A stretch of 64,000 bases of DNA from Bacillus sp. X1(2014). Its GTDB lineage: Bacteria; Bacillota; Bacilli; Bacillales_B; DSM-18226. Shown in pieces: positions 25,763 to 34,244 of this stretch. The position numbers and the translations under genes were made by a program. The stretch's first letter is position 1. Every line of letters starts with the position of its first letter. The stretch covers positions 124,001 to 188,000 of the forward strand of contig NZ_VEED01000003.1 of the NCBI RefSeq assembly GCF_007678255.1. Direction: 5' to 3'. The notes under the pieces were generated by a model. That model worked only from the letters and a program-made list of their open reading frames with translations, did no database searches and was not told where the DNA came from.

Positions 25763-27100
25763 GTGCAAAAAATTTTAATTGCTAATCGAGGAGAAATTGC
25801 CCTTCGGATTATTCGAACCTGTCAGGAGATGGGGATTGAAACAATTGCTATCTATTCCGAAGCTGATAAGGATATGCCCTTTGTAAAAGAAGCAACGATG
25901 GCTTTCTGTGTGGGGGAACCTCCTGTAAACAAGTCCTATTTACAAGTTGATAAAATTTTAGAAATAGCAAAACGGGAGAAAGTAGATGGAATTCACCCTG
26001 GTTACGGCTTTTTATCTGAAAATGCTGCATTTGCTAAACGAGCAATGGAGGAAGGTATTATTTTTATCGGTCCGAACCCGGCAACTATTGAATTAATGGG
26101 TGATAAAATTATTTCGCGTCGAACGATGGAAAAGGCGGGGGTCCCGGTCGTTCCCGGCAGTGGCTACGGATTAAAAACCAGTGAGGAAGCAGTTGCTCTT
26201 GCAGATACAATTGGTTACCCTGTGATGCTGAAGGCAAGCAGCGGAGGCGGCGGGATTGGAATGGTATTTTGTGAAGATGAGCAAGCGCTCAATAAGTCTT
26301 TCGCCCAGACTAAAGCCAGAGCAATGGCCTATTTTGGCTCAGACGAAGTCTTTATCGAAAAATATATCAAAGATGCGAGACACGTTGAAGTCCAGGTGTT
26401 TGGAGACAGCCATGGAAATATCGTCCACTTGTTTGAAAGAAATTGTTCGATTCAAAGAAGACATCAAAAAGTAATCGAGGAATCTCCGTCACCTTGTTTA
26501 TCGGAAGATTCACGAAACAAGATGTTTGAAACAGCCTTAAAAGCGGCGAGGGCTGTTAATTATACAAATGCAGGGACAATTGAATTTATTGTTGATGAGA
26601 ACGAAAATTTTTATTTTTTAGAAATGAACACCCGCCTCCAGGTTGAACATCCGGTGACTGAAATGATAACTGGTCTCGATTTAGTGAAATGGCAAATCCT
26701 TATCTCTCGGGGTGAACGGTTACCGTTGCTGCAGGATGAAATCACTTTGTCAGGCCACGCCATTGAATTTAGGCTTTATGCTGAAGACCCTGTCCGCTTT
26801 TTACCGTCGCCAGGTAAAATTAACAAGCTTGATTGGAGTCATTCAGCGGGAGTGAGAATTGATACAGGTTATGATGAAGGTGGAACGGTTACACCGTTCT
26901 ATGATCCAATGATTGCGAAAATTATTATTCACAATAAAACACGTGAAAAGGCATTAGAAGAAGCAATTCGCTTCTTTAAAGGCCTGAAAATCGAAGGAAT
27001 TAAAACAAATGCACCACTTTTTCTTAATGTATTAACAGATAATGACTTTCAAAAGGGGAAGTACAACACAAGCTTTTTAGCAAAAAATTTAGTGAATTAA
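25763..27100 (+). CDS. acyl-CoA carboxylase, biotin carboxylase subunit
   Basis: ATP-grasp enzyme that carboxylates biotin on the small carrier protein encoded next. The 445 residues start MQKILIANRGEIALRIIRTC, with the ATP-binding glycine loop KASSGGGGIGM near 159-169 and the catalytic EMNTRLQVEHPVTE near 286-299. The length equals AccC, but the neighbours show it belongs to a dedicated acyl-CoA carboxylase (propionyl-, methylcrotonyl- or similar), not the housekeeping enzyme. The GTG start follows AAAGGGGAAAAA. The carrier protein begins 13 bp downstream. Confidence 0.9.
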   Translation: MQKILIANRGEIALRIIRTCQEMGIETIAIYSEADKDMPFVKEATMAFCVGEPPVNKSYLQVDKILEIAKREKVDGIHPGYGFLSENAAFAKRAMEEGIIFIGPNPATIELMGDKIISRRTMEKAGVPVVPGSGYGLKTSEEAVALADTIGYPVMLKASSGGGGIGMVFCEDEQALNKSFAQTKARAMAYFGSDEVFIEKYIKDARHVEVQVFGDSHGNIVHLFERNCSIQRRHQKVIEESPSPCLSEDSRNKMFETALKAARAVNYTNAGTIEFIVDENENFYFLEMNTRLQVEHPVTEMITGLDLVKWQILISRGERLPLLQDEITLSGHAIEFRLYAEDPVRFLPSPGKINKLDWSHSAGVRIDTGYDEGGTVTPFYDPMIAKIIIHNKTREKALEEAIRFFKGLKIEGIKTNAPLFLNVLTDNDFQKGKYNTSFLAKNLVN

Positions 27101-27113
27101 GGAGAGAATGAAA

Positions 27114-27326
27114 ATGAAAGAAATCACAGCAAGCATGGCAGGGACAGTTTTAAATATATTTGCAGCAAAAGGGAATCAAGTTCAACTGGGTCAAGAAGTC
27201 GTGATGCTTGAATCGATGAAAATGGAAATTCCGATTGAAAGCAATGCAGAAGGTTTGGTATTAGATGTAAAAGTAAACATTGGTGATTTCGTTAATGAAG
27301 GCGACGTACTGATCGTCCTAGAATAA
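27114..27326 (+). CDS. biotin/lipoyl-attachment carrier protein
   Basis: Stand-alone biotinyl domain of 70 residues that carries carboxybiotin between the two flanking subunits. The biotin-accepting lysine is in ESMKME near residue 38, and the fold is the usual flattened barrel with GQEVVML and GDFVNEGDVLIVLE. ATG 27114 is preferred, 9 nt after GGAG; another ATG at 27108 is only 3 nt from it. Small free carriers of this kind occur in Bacillus yngHB-type operons. Confidence 0.9.
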   Translation: MKEITASMAGTVLNIFAAKGNQVQLGQEVVMLESMKMEIPIESNAEGLVLDVKVNIGDFVNEGDVLIVLE

Positions 27327-27347
27327 AAGTTTTGAGGGGTGAAAATT

Positions 27348-28889
27348 ATGGCTGTAACCAATACATTGAATGAGCAATTAAATGAGAACCGTAAACTAAT
27401 TGAAGCTGGTGGGCATCCAAAATATCATCAGAAAGCTAAAGAGCAAAAAAAGTTATTTGTACGTGAGCGACTTGCCTTATTGTTTGATGACGGGAAATAT
27501 GAGGAAGATGGTAAATTTGCTAATTTTAAAGCTGGTGATCTTCCTGCAGATGGTGTTGTCACAGCAATTGGGAAAATTAATGGCCAAACGGTTTGTGTTA
27601 TGGCGAATGATTCAACGATCAAAGCTGGTTCATGGGGAGCAAGAACCGTTGAAAAGATTATTCGCATTCAAGAAGTTGCAGAAAAATTAAAGGTCCCGTT
27701 ATTCTATCTTGTCGATTCCGCAGGGGCAAGAATAACTGATCAATTAGAGATGTTTCCAAATCGCCGGGGAGCAGGAAGGATCTTCTACAATCAAGTGAAA
27801 CTTTCCGGGATGATTCCGCAGGTATGCATTTTGTTTGGCCCTTCCGCGGCTGGCGGCGCTTACATTCCTGCCTTTTGTGATATCGTCATAATGGTCGACC
27901 AAAATTCTTCTATGTATTTGGGGTCACCAAGGATGGCTGAAAAGGTAATCGGCGAAAAAGTGACACTTGAGGAAATGGGCGGTGCAAGAATGCATTGTTC
28001 AGTTAGCGGCTGCGGGGATATTCTTGCCTATAGTGAAGAGGAAGCAATCGAATCAGCCAAAAAATATATCAGCTACTTTCCTGCTAGCTTTAAAGAAAAA
28101 CCAAAGATGACTACTGGTGTAGAAGCAAAACAGGGTCGTGAATTAGAAGCAATTATTCCTGAAAATCAAAATGCACCGTTTGATATGTATGAATGTATTG
28201 ATAGGCTTGTGGACAATGAAAGTTTTTATGAAATTAAAAAATTGTTTGCTCCTGAATTGATAACGGGGTTTGCAAGAATCGATGGAAGACCGATTGGAAT
28301 TATTGCTAATCAACCGAAAGTGAAAGGCGGTGTTTTATTTGTAGATTCTGCAGATAAAGCAGCAAAATTCATTCAACTCTGTGATGCCTTTCATATTCCT
28401 CTTTTATTTTTGGCGGATGTACCTGGTTTCATGATTGGAACAAAGGTGGAGCGTGCGGGCATTATCCGTCATGGGGCCAAGTTAATTGCTGCGATGAGTT
28501 CAGCCACGGTCCCGAAAATTTCAGTTATTGTTAGAAAAGCGTATGGTGCTGGTCTATATGCTATGGCTGGACCGGCTTTTGAGCCGGATTGCTGTATCGC
28601 TTTACCGACAGCACAAATTGCAGTTATGGGACCAGAAGCAGCTGTAAATGCGGTTTATTCCAATAAGATTAATCAAATCGAAGATCCGAAAGAAAAAATA
28701 GCATTTGTCCAAGAAAAGCATAAAGAATACAAAGAACATATCGACATTTATAAGTTGGCATCAGAATTAATTGTTGATGAAATTGTCGCTCCATCAGAAT
28801 TAAGAAATGTTCTGGTTCAACGCTTTGCCTATTACGAAACCAAGGAATTAAATTTTAGCATGCGTAAGCATCCGGTATACCCTGTCTAA
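27348..28889 (+). CDS. acyl-CoA carboxylase, carboxyltransferase subunit
   Basis: Transfers the carboxyl group from biotin to an acyl-CoA. The 513 residues show both halves of the crotonase-like carboxyltransferase: N-half GARITDQLEMFPNRRG and GPSAAGGAYIPAF, and C-half ADVPGFMIGTKVERAGIIRHG and KAYGAGLYAMAGPAF. It belongs to the PccB/MccB group; the acyl substrate cannot be told from sequence alone. ATG 27348 follows TTGAGGGGTG. It is the last gene of a three-gene operon ended by a strong terminator; no dehydrogenase or CoA ligase gene accompanies it. Confidence 0.9.
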   Translation: MAVTNTLNEQLNENRKLIEAGGHPKYHQKAKEQKKLFVRERLALLFDDGKYEEDGKFANFKAGDLPADGVVTAIGKINGQTVCVMANDSTIKAGSWGARTVEKIIRIQEVAEKLKVPLFYLVDSAGARITDQLEMFPNRRGAGRIFYNQVKLSGMIPQVCILFGPSAAGGAYIPAFCDIVIMVDQNSSMYLGSPRMAEKVIGEKVTLEEMGGARMHCSVSGCGDILAYSEEEAIESAKKYISYFPASFKEKPKMTTGVEAKQGRELEAIIPENQNAPFDMYECIDRLVDNESFYEIKKLFAPELITGFARIDGRPIGIIANQPKVKGGVLFVDSADKAAKFIQLCDAFHIPLLFLADVPGFMIGTKVERAGIIRHGAKLIAAMSSATVPKISVIVRKAYGAGLYAMAGPAFEPDCCIALPTAQIAVMGPEAAVNAVYSNKINQIEDPKEKIAFVQEKHKEYKEHIDIYKLASELIVDEIVAPSELRNVLVQRFAYYETKELNFSMRKHPVYPV

Positions 28890-28898
28890 CTTTATTGG

Positions 28899-28935
28899 CC
28901 CTATTCGGTGTTTGTCGAATAGGGTTTAATTTTTT
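28899..28935 (+). terminator. terminator of the acyl-CoA carboxylase operon
   Basis: 9-bp stem CCCTATTCG (28899-28907) with its complement (28916-28924), then TTTAATTTTTTT. Confidence 0.88.
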
Positions 28936-29009
28936 TCAAATTCTTAGTAACAAACTATCGGCGGCTTCTGATAAAATATGGGTAAAGACGACTAAAAAGA
29001 GGGGTTACC

Positions 29010-29912
29010 ATGAAGGTTGGAATTATTGGTGCAGGGTCAATTGGACTGTTATTCGCAGCATATTTTAGTAGAATTTTAGATGTTACGTTATACACCAGAA
29101 CACCAGAACAAGCAACAGAGATAACTAAATATGGAATTGTGCTGAAGAAAAAAGATGAACAAACGATATCCAAAATAAAGACTTTGCCAATAAAAGAATG
29201 GAAGGGAAATGAGGATCTTACCATCATTTCCGTTAAGCAATATCAGCTTCAGCCAATTATCGAAAAAATTAATCAGTTGCCCATTCTTCCTAACAATCTC
29301 TTATTTTTACAGAATGGCATGGGCCATTTAAAACAGCTTGAAACCATCCCGTTCACTAATATTTTTGTTGGTTCAGTTGAGCACGGTGCGCTGAAAGAAA
29401 ATTCATATACCGTTTCCCATAATGGTGAAGCTGTGACAAAAGTTGCCGTATTTAAAGGGGATCCAGCACTTTTGTATAAATGTATCTCTCTTGCACCATT
29501 GGAATTTCCGCTTGTTTTTAAGGAGGATTATTTTACAATGCTGCTGAGTAAACTAGTTGTCAATGCCGTTATTAATCCATTAACTGCCATCCTCGAGGTG
29601 GAAAATGGAAAATTAATAAAAAATGAATACTATTTTCAGGTCCTAAAAAATTTATATTCCGAGGTATCTTCGATCTTAAATCTAGAAAATACAGAAGAAC
29701 AATTGCAGCAAATTATTACTATTTGTAAAAATACTTCTGCTAACCGTTCCTCCATGCTTAAAGATATAGAAGCGCACAGACTGACAGAAGTGGATGCAAT
29801 ATTGGGATATATTTTAGAAGAGGCTGAACACAAAGGTTTGAAAGCTCCACAAGTGGCGAACCTATATTATTTAATTAAAGGTAAAGAAATGAAAAAGGAG
29901 GAATACGTTTGA
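29010..29912 (+). CDS. panE: 2-dehydropantoate 2-reductase (YlbQ/PanE)
   Basis: Reduces ketopantoate to pantoate with NADPH, a step of pantothenate and CoA synthesis. The 300 residues start with a Rossmann fingerprint MKVGIIGAGSIGLLFAAYF (GxGxxG at 7-12). The conserved catalytic segment LLSKLVVNAVINPLTAIL (near 176-193) contains the active-site lysine and asparagine, and the later glutamate falls in the SSMLKDIEAHRLTEVD block. The ATG follows AAAGAGGGGTTACC. Its stop overlaps the next start (TTGA), so the two are coupled. Confidence 0.9.
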   Translation: MKVGIIGAGSIGLLFAAYFSRILDVTLYTRTPEQATEITKYGIVLKKKDEQTISKIKTLPIKEWKGNEDLTIISVKQYQLQPIIEKINQLPILPNNLLFLQNGMGHLKQLETIPFTNIFVGSVEHGALKENSYTVSHNGEAVTKVAVFKGDPALLYKCISLAPLEFPLVFKEDYFTMLLSKLVVNAVINPLTAILEVENGKLIKNEYYFQVLKNLYSEVSSILNLENTEEQLQQIITICKNTSANRSSMLKDIEAHRLTEVDAILGYILEEAEHKGLKAPQVANLYYLIKGKEMKKEEYV

Positions 29913-30304
29913 TTACTTTTCTATCCTACTTCATCTCTATTTTCTTCGCCATCCCATTTTTAGGATTTCTATTTGTTTTTATGGTAATGAAACTTGTGAC
30001 AAAAAATACGCGAAAGGCAGTTCATACCTCACTAGATTCTACAACATTTTTATTTATTATATCCGTTCATTTTTTAATTGTTACTATATGGGAAAAATCA
30101 TATTTTTGGTTAATTATATTAATAATGATATTAATTGCGATGATTTTTGTGTTGGTTCATTGGAAAGTAAAAGAAGAAATTATCTTAAAAAAAGTGATAA
30201 AGGGTTTTTGGCGTTTTAATTTTCTCCTTTTTCTTCTTGCTTACCTCACCTTAACATTTTATGGATTAATTCATCGAGCATTGATTTTTACTTTTACCAG
30301 CTGA
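29909..30304 (+). CDS. DUF3397-like membrane protein
   Basis: Small integral membrane protein of 131 residues with four predicted helices (about 5-27, 45-60, 66-85 and 103-125) and short charged loops. It resembles the DUF3397 family found between panE and bshC in many Bacillus; function unknown. The TTG start overlaps the panE stop codon, with AAAGGAGGAATACGT as the ribosome site. Translational coupling suggests co-production with PanE, but no functional link is known. Confidence 0.75.
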   Translation: MITFLSYFISIFFAIPFLGFLFVFMVMKLVTKNTRKAVHTSLDSTTFLFIISVHFLIVTIWEKSYFWLIILIMILIAMIFVLVHWKVKEEIILKKVIKGFWRFNFLLFLLAYLTLTFYGLIHRALIFTFTS

Positions 30305-30392
30305 AATATAAGCCAAAGTTTTTTTCAAATTCGGTTGGTAGTGGTATACTCTTAACAGAATGAATTTGGGTGATCAGAAAGGAAGTACATGA

Positions 30393-32027
30393 ATGGAGAT
30401 TTTAAATCTCTCTTTACCAGCAACCAATCGGTTTGCTTCGAATTATTTGGACCAATCTCCAGAAATCCAGCCTTTTTTTCATTACCGGTTTAATGATGGA
30501 ACCGATGATGCCAAACGAGTTGCTGAACTTAGTAACCGATCATTTCCTCGCTTAGAGGTTGCTGAACACATTGAGAGCTTTATGAAGCGGTTTCCATCGT
30601 CTGAAGCTGTTATAAAGTCAATCGATAAACTAAAATCAAATAATAGCCTCGTTGTTATTGGGGGACAGCAGGCAGGTATTTTAACCGGCCCGTTATATTC
30701 AATACATAAGGTAATCTCTATTATTAAATTGGCGGAGCAAAAAGAGGCACAGCTAGGAGTGCCGGTGATTCCTGTATTTTGGATTGCTGGAGAAGACCAT
30801 GATTTTCAAGAAGTTAATCATGTGTTTGTACCAGCGAACCAAAAGGTTGATAAATGGACATACCCTGCAAGAATGCTTCAAAAGAAGATGGTCTCTGATA
30901 TTCAGCTAAACAAAGAAGACTGTCTTACTTGGGTACACAATTTAATTGAAAACTTCGGTGAGACAGAACATACAAATACATTATTAAAATTCGCTGAAGA
31001 ACAAATATCGATATCAACCACCTTCGTCGATTTCTTTGCCAACATTATAATGGAATTGTTCAAGGATTACGGGTTATTAATTGTCGATTCTGGTAACAAA
31101 GAGTTTCGAATGCTGCAGAAAGAATTTTTTAAAAAGCAAATCCTAGACCATGAAGCGATTACAAACAAATTATTGGAACAACAAACGCGAATTGGCGAAA
31201 AAGGTTTTCCGGTAACAATTGATGCAAGTGAAAAGAATGCGAACCTATTTTATTATGACCAGAAAATGCATGACCGGATTTTACTTGAATATGATCGGGA
31301 TAATGGTTGTTTTGTGGGGAAAAATGGGGCTTTAACATTTTCAAGAGAACAATTAGTGGAGTATGCAGAGGAGAATCCAGCTTCTTTAAGTAATAATGTG
31401 GTGACTCGGCCATTAATGCAGGAATGGCTCTTCCCATCCATTGCTTTCATTGCGGGACCGGGAGAAATTTCTTACTGGGCAGAACTAAAACTAGTCTTTG
31501 AGCATTTTCAAATTAAGATGCCTCCCATTGTTCCTCGTTTGAACATTACGATTCTTGATCGATCGGTTGAAACAGATGTTTCTGATTTACATTTAAACTT
31601 AACCGATATATTAAGCAATGGAATGGAAAAAGAGAGAAATCAATTTCTAGAAAAAATAAAAGATAAAGAAGTGGTTTCGCTATTTTCGCTCGCGAAAGAA
31701 CAATTAATAAATCAGTACCGATTAATAGAAGATAAGACATCTGAGTTAGACCGCGGTTTACTACCTTTGTTAAAGAAAAATGAAGGTTACTTACTTAAAG
31801 AAATCGGGTTTATGGAAACCAAATTATATGAAGCAGGAAAGTTGAAACACGATAATATCCTTAAAAAATATGACCGTGTGGAACTATCATTAAGGCCGGA
31901 TGGCTTCCCTCAAGAAAGAGTTTGGAATATATTTTATTACCTAAATCAATATGGGTTGAATTTTATTCATGATCTAATGTCAGGTACATTTGAATTTGAT
32001 GGCCGGCATAAGGTAATGAAAATGTAG
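30393..32027 (+). CDS. bshC: bacillithiol biosynthesis cysteine-adding enzyme BshC
   Basis: Last step of bacillithiol synthesis: proposed addition of cysteine to glucosaminyl-malate. The 544 residues match the BshC family in length. The core shows VVIGGQQAGILTGPLYSIHK (near residues 86-105), PVFWIAGEDHDFQEVNH (near 130-146), and FIAGPGEISYWAELKLVF, followed by a C-terminal coiled coil (about 410-510). The ATG follows AAAGGAAGTACATGA. Bacillithiol replaces glutathione in Bacillaceae. It is ended by a hairpin terminator. Confidence 0.94.
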   Translation: MEILNLSLPATNRFASNYLDQSPEIQPFFHYRFNDGTDDAKRVAELSNRSFPRLEVAEHIESFMKRFPSSEAVIKSIDKLKSNNSLVVIGGQQAGILTGPLYSIHKVISIIKLAEQKEAQLGVPVIPVFWIAGEDHDFQEVNHVFVPANQKVDKWTYPARMLQKKMVSDIQLNKEDCLTWVHNLIENFGETEHTNTLLKFAEEQISISTTFVDFFANIIMELFKDYGLLIVDSGNKEFRMLQKEFFKKQILDHEAITNKLLEQQTRIGEKGFPVTIDASEKNANLFYYDQKMHDRILLEYDRDNGCFVGKNGALTFSREQLVEYAEENPASLSNNVVTRPLMQEWLFPSIAFIAGPGEISYWAELKLVFEHFQIKMPPIVPRLNITILDRSVETDVSDLHLNLTDILSNGMEKERNQFLEKIKDKEVVSLFSLAKEQLINQYRLIEDKTSELDRGLLPLLKKNEGYLLKEIGFMETKLYEAGKLKHDNILKKYDRVELSLRPDGFPQERVWNIFYYLNQYGLNFIHDLMSGTFEFDGRHKVMKM

Positions 32028-32029
32028 AA

Positions 32030-32049
32030 AACTTCACAGCTGTGATGTT
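32030..32049. repeat. 20-bp palindrome after bshC, copy A
   Basis: AACTTCACAGCTGTGATGTT, an almost perfect palindrome with no T-run. A near-identical perfect palindrome lies at 32253-32272, on the other side of the bshC terminator and repeat copy 2. Confidence 0.7.
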
Positions 32050-32051
32050 TC

Positions 32052-32107
32052 AGACTGTCGACAAATCCGAAGGATTTCGGGTTTTAAACCGACAGTCTTT
32101 TTTTTTT
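32052..32107 (+). terminator. terminator of bshC
   Basis: Outer stem AGACTGTCG (32052-32060) with CGACAGTCT (32090-32098), inner stem AAATCC/GGATTT (32063-32077), then ten T residues. Confidence 0.88.
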
Positions 32108-32112
32108 GCTCA

Positions 32113-32208
32113 TTAAACTAGTCTGTTGATTTCCGTTCCAGGAGCTTCGCTTTCCGCGGGCTCCCGGACCTCCCGCGGAAAGCGAGTGACCGGAGCGGAA
32201 ATCAACTG
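32113..32208. repeat. GC-rich palindromic repeat, copy 2 (short form)
   Basis: Short version of the repeat family. The end sequence CTGTTGATTTCCG starts at 32123, its inverted partner CGGAAATCAACTG ends at 32208, and an inner 13-bp palindrome pairs CGCTTTCCGCGGG with CCCGCGGAAAGCG. Ten flanking bases TTAAACTAGT (32113-32122) are shared with copy 3. The middle part found in the other copies is missing. Confidence 0.8.
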
Positions 32209-32252
32209 GCCGGTTTGCATAGCCAATTCTAACAACCTTTCTCGATAATCTG

Positions 32253-32285
32253 AACTTCACAGCTGTGAAGTTTTTTTTTTTTTTT
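32253..32285 (+). terminator. palindrome copy B with T-run
   Basis: Perfect 20-bp palindrome AACTTCACAGCTGTGAAGTT (32253-32272) followed by about 13 T residues. It is terminator-like, although a zero-loop palindrome must open to form a real hairpin. It could equally be a protein-binding dyad. Confidence 0.55.
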
Positions 32286-32343
32286 GAGAAATTTCTGGAT
32301 AAAAAAGGATTTCAGGGTTTTAAGAAGAATAGTTTAAAAATGG

Positions 32344-32369
32344 GTGGTGGAAAGTGGGGGAATGTGGTA
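32344..32369 (+). promoter_or_regulatory. candidate MraZ-box (10-bp direct repeats)
   Basis: GTGGTGGAAA, GTGGGGGAAT and GTGGTACATT follow each other with an exact 10-bp period (TGG at 32345, 32355 and 32365). MraZ proteins of E. coli bind TGGG-type direct repeats with this spacing ahead of their own gene. AAAGTGGGGG recurs at 32382-32391 beside the ribosome site. Confidence 0.6.
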
Positions 32370-32399
32370 CATTTTTAATAGAAAGTGGGGGTCGTGGGT

Positions 32400-32831
32400 A
32401 TGTTCATGGGTGAATACCATCACAGCATTGATAATAAAGGCCGACTGATCGTGCCCTCCAAATTCCGTGATGAACTTGGTGACATGTTTATCATTACACG
32501 TGGTTTGGATCAATGTTTGTTTGGTTACCCGTTATCAGAGTGGGGGCTGATTGAAGAGAAATTAAAAGGCTTACCTCTGACAAAAAAAGATGCCCGGGCT
32601 TTTACTAGATTCTTCTTTTCAGGAGCAACAGAGAGTGAACTCGATAAACAAGGAAGGATTAATATCCCTGCACCACTTTTGCAATATGCAAAGTTGGAAA
32701 AAGAATGTGTAATTTTAGGTGTTTCCAATCGAATTGAAATTTGGAGCAAGCAGATTTGGGAAGACTATTTTACTGAGTCAGAAGAATCTTTTGCAGAAAT
32801 TGCAGAAAATATGATTGGCTTTGATATATAA
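32400..32831 (+). CDS. mraZ: transcriptional regulator MraZ
   Basis: First gene of the division and cell-wall cluster, encoding a 143-residue DNA-binding protein with two SpoVT/AbrB-like halves: [20 protein letters not shown] (residues 1-20) and [20 protein letters not shown] (about 75-94), each with the conserved DxKGR/DKQGR turn. It forms ring-shaped oligomers in other species and represses its own operon. ATG 32400 is chosen by homology; a GTG-rich purine stretch supplies the ribosome site. A phased TGG repeat lies just upstream. Confidence 0.95.
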   Translation: MFMGEYHHSIDNKGRLIVPSKFRDELGDMFIITRGLDQCLFGYPLSEWGLIEEKLKGLPLTKKDARAFTRFFFSGATESELDKQGRINIPAPLLQYAKLEKECVILGVSNRIEIWSKQIWEDYFTESEESFAEIAENMIGFDI

Positions 32832-32894
32832 TGGATAAATTATGTTAATATATTTTCTGTTATATATCGTTCGATTGGAAAAGGTGGTTACTAC

Positions 32895-33827
32895 ATGTTT
32901 GAACATACAACTGTATTGTTAAAGGAAGCTGTTGATGGCTTAAATATTAAGCCTGATGGAATTTATGTTGATTGTACTTTGGGTGGAGCGGGGCATAGTT
33001 CACTCATTCTTTCAAAACTTGGAACCCACGGTAAACTATATGCATTTGACCAAGATGAAACTGCAATTGCACACGCAAAAGAGAAGTTGGCTGAATATGG
33101 GGATCGTTTAGAAATTATTAAAAGCAATTTCTTATACTTGAAAGAAGAACTTGAAAATCGAGGAATTGTTAAAGTGGATGGAGTTCTATACGACTTAGGA
33201 GTTTCTTCTCCGCAATTGGATACTCCAGAAAGAGGTTTTAGTTATCACCATGATGCACCACTTGATATGAGAATGGATAATGAAGCCGATATTTCTGCCT
33301 ACGATGTGGTTAATCATTGGGCCTATGAAGATTTGGTGCGCATCTTTTTTCGCTATGGGGAGGAGAAATTCTCTAAACAAATAGCTCGAAAAATAGAAGC
33401 AGCAAGGATGGTAAAGCCGATTGAAACGACTGCAGAATTAGTAGAGTTGATTAAGGATGCGATTCCAGCCCCTGCAAGAAGGAAAGGTGGACATCCGGCT
33501 AAGCGAGTTTTTCAAGCAGTCAGAATTGCCGTGAATGATGAATTAGCTGTGTTCGAACAGTCAATTAATCAAGCGATTGACTTGCTAAACCCTGAGGGAA
33601 GAATAAGCGTTATTACCTTCCACTCACTTGAGGACAGGATTTGCAAGGCAGCCTTTAAGAAGGCAAGTGAGACTCCTAATTTACCTCCAGGTTTACCAAT
33701 CATTCCAGATGAGTATAAACCGATATTAAAGTTAATTTCACGGAAGCCGATCCTTCCATCTGATGAAGAATTAGAGCAAAATAATCGCGCTAGATCTGCT
33801 AAGTTAAGAGTTGCCGAAAAGCTATGA
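32895..33827 (+). CDS. rsmH: 16S rRNA (cytosine1402-N4)-methyltransferase
   Basis: SAM-dependent enzyme that methylates N4 of C1402 in 16S rRNA (formerly MraW). The 310 residues start [16 protein letters not shown], with the SAM motif [14 protein letters not shown] (near 28-41), [15 protein letters not shown], and the late family block [14 protein letters not shown]. The ATG follows AAAGGTGGTTACTAC. It is followed by ftsL, whose start lies 61 bp downstream. Confidence 0.96.
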   Translation: MFEHTTVLLKEAVDGLNIKPDGIYVDCTLGGAGHSSLILSKLGTHGKLYAFDQDETAIAHAKEKLAEYGDRLEIIKSNFLYLKEELENRGIVKVDGVLYDLGVSSPQLDTPERGFSYHHDAPLDMRMDNEADISAYDVVNHWAYEDLVRIFFRYGEEKFSKQIARKIEAARMVKPIETTAELVELIKDAIPAPARRKGGHPAKRVFQAVRIAVNDELAVFEQSINQAIDLLNPEGRISVITFHSLEDRICKAAFKKASETPNLPPGLPIIPDEYKPILKLISRKPILPSDEELEQNNRARSAKLRVAEKL

Positions 33828-33888
33828 GAAAAAGTCCAGAAATGCAAACCTAGATTTAAAAATAGATAATAAGCTGGAGGGGAAAAGT

Positions 33889-34242
33889 TTGAGTAATCTT
33901 GCCAGGAAGAAATTAGAACAGCAACACACGGAGCAGAAAGTCCAACAAAAGAGACAAGTCATTATTAAAAAATCCTGGCTGACTCCAGGGGAAAAAATAA
34001 TTGGAATAGCCTTTGCCGGATTTGTATGTTTTGGTGCCGTTCATATTATTTCAAATCAAGCCAAAATTTACGATGTTAACAAAGATATACAAATTATGGA
34101 ATCAAGGGTGTCGGAACAACAGAAAGTAAATAGTGATTTGCAGGTTCAAGTAAGTGAATTGAGTGCGTACGATCGAATTTATAAGAAGGCCAAGGAAATG
34201 GGCCTAATAAAAAATGAAAATAACGTCAAGGTAGTGCATTAG
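33889..34242 (+). CDS. ftsL: cell division protein FtsL
   Basis: Bitopic division protein that forms a complex with DivIC and DivIB at the septum. The 117 residues, the same length as in B. subtilis, comprise a basic cytoplasmic tail, one membrane helix (about residues 36-56) and an extracellular leucine-zipper-like coiled coil (about 60-100). TTG 33889 is chosen since CTGGAGGGGAAAAG precedes it; a longer in-frame reading starting inside rsmH has no ribosome site. pbpB starts 2 bp after the stop. Confidence 0.92.
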   Translation: MSNLARKKLEQQHTEQKVQQKRQVIIKKSWLTPGEKIIGIAFAGFVCFGAVHIISNQAKIYDVNKDIQIMESRVSEQQKVNSDLQVQVSELSAYDRIYKKAKEMGLIKNENNVKVVH

Positions 34243-34244
34243 AA

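Noticed and set aside
33811..33888. Longer N-terminus for FtsL starting within rsmH
   Set aside because: No ribosome site for the upstream start; TTG 33889 has GGAGGGG and gives the family length of 117 residues.
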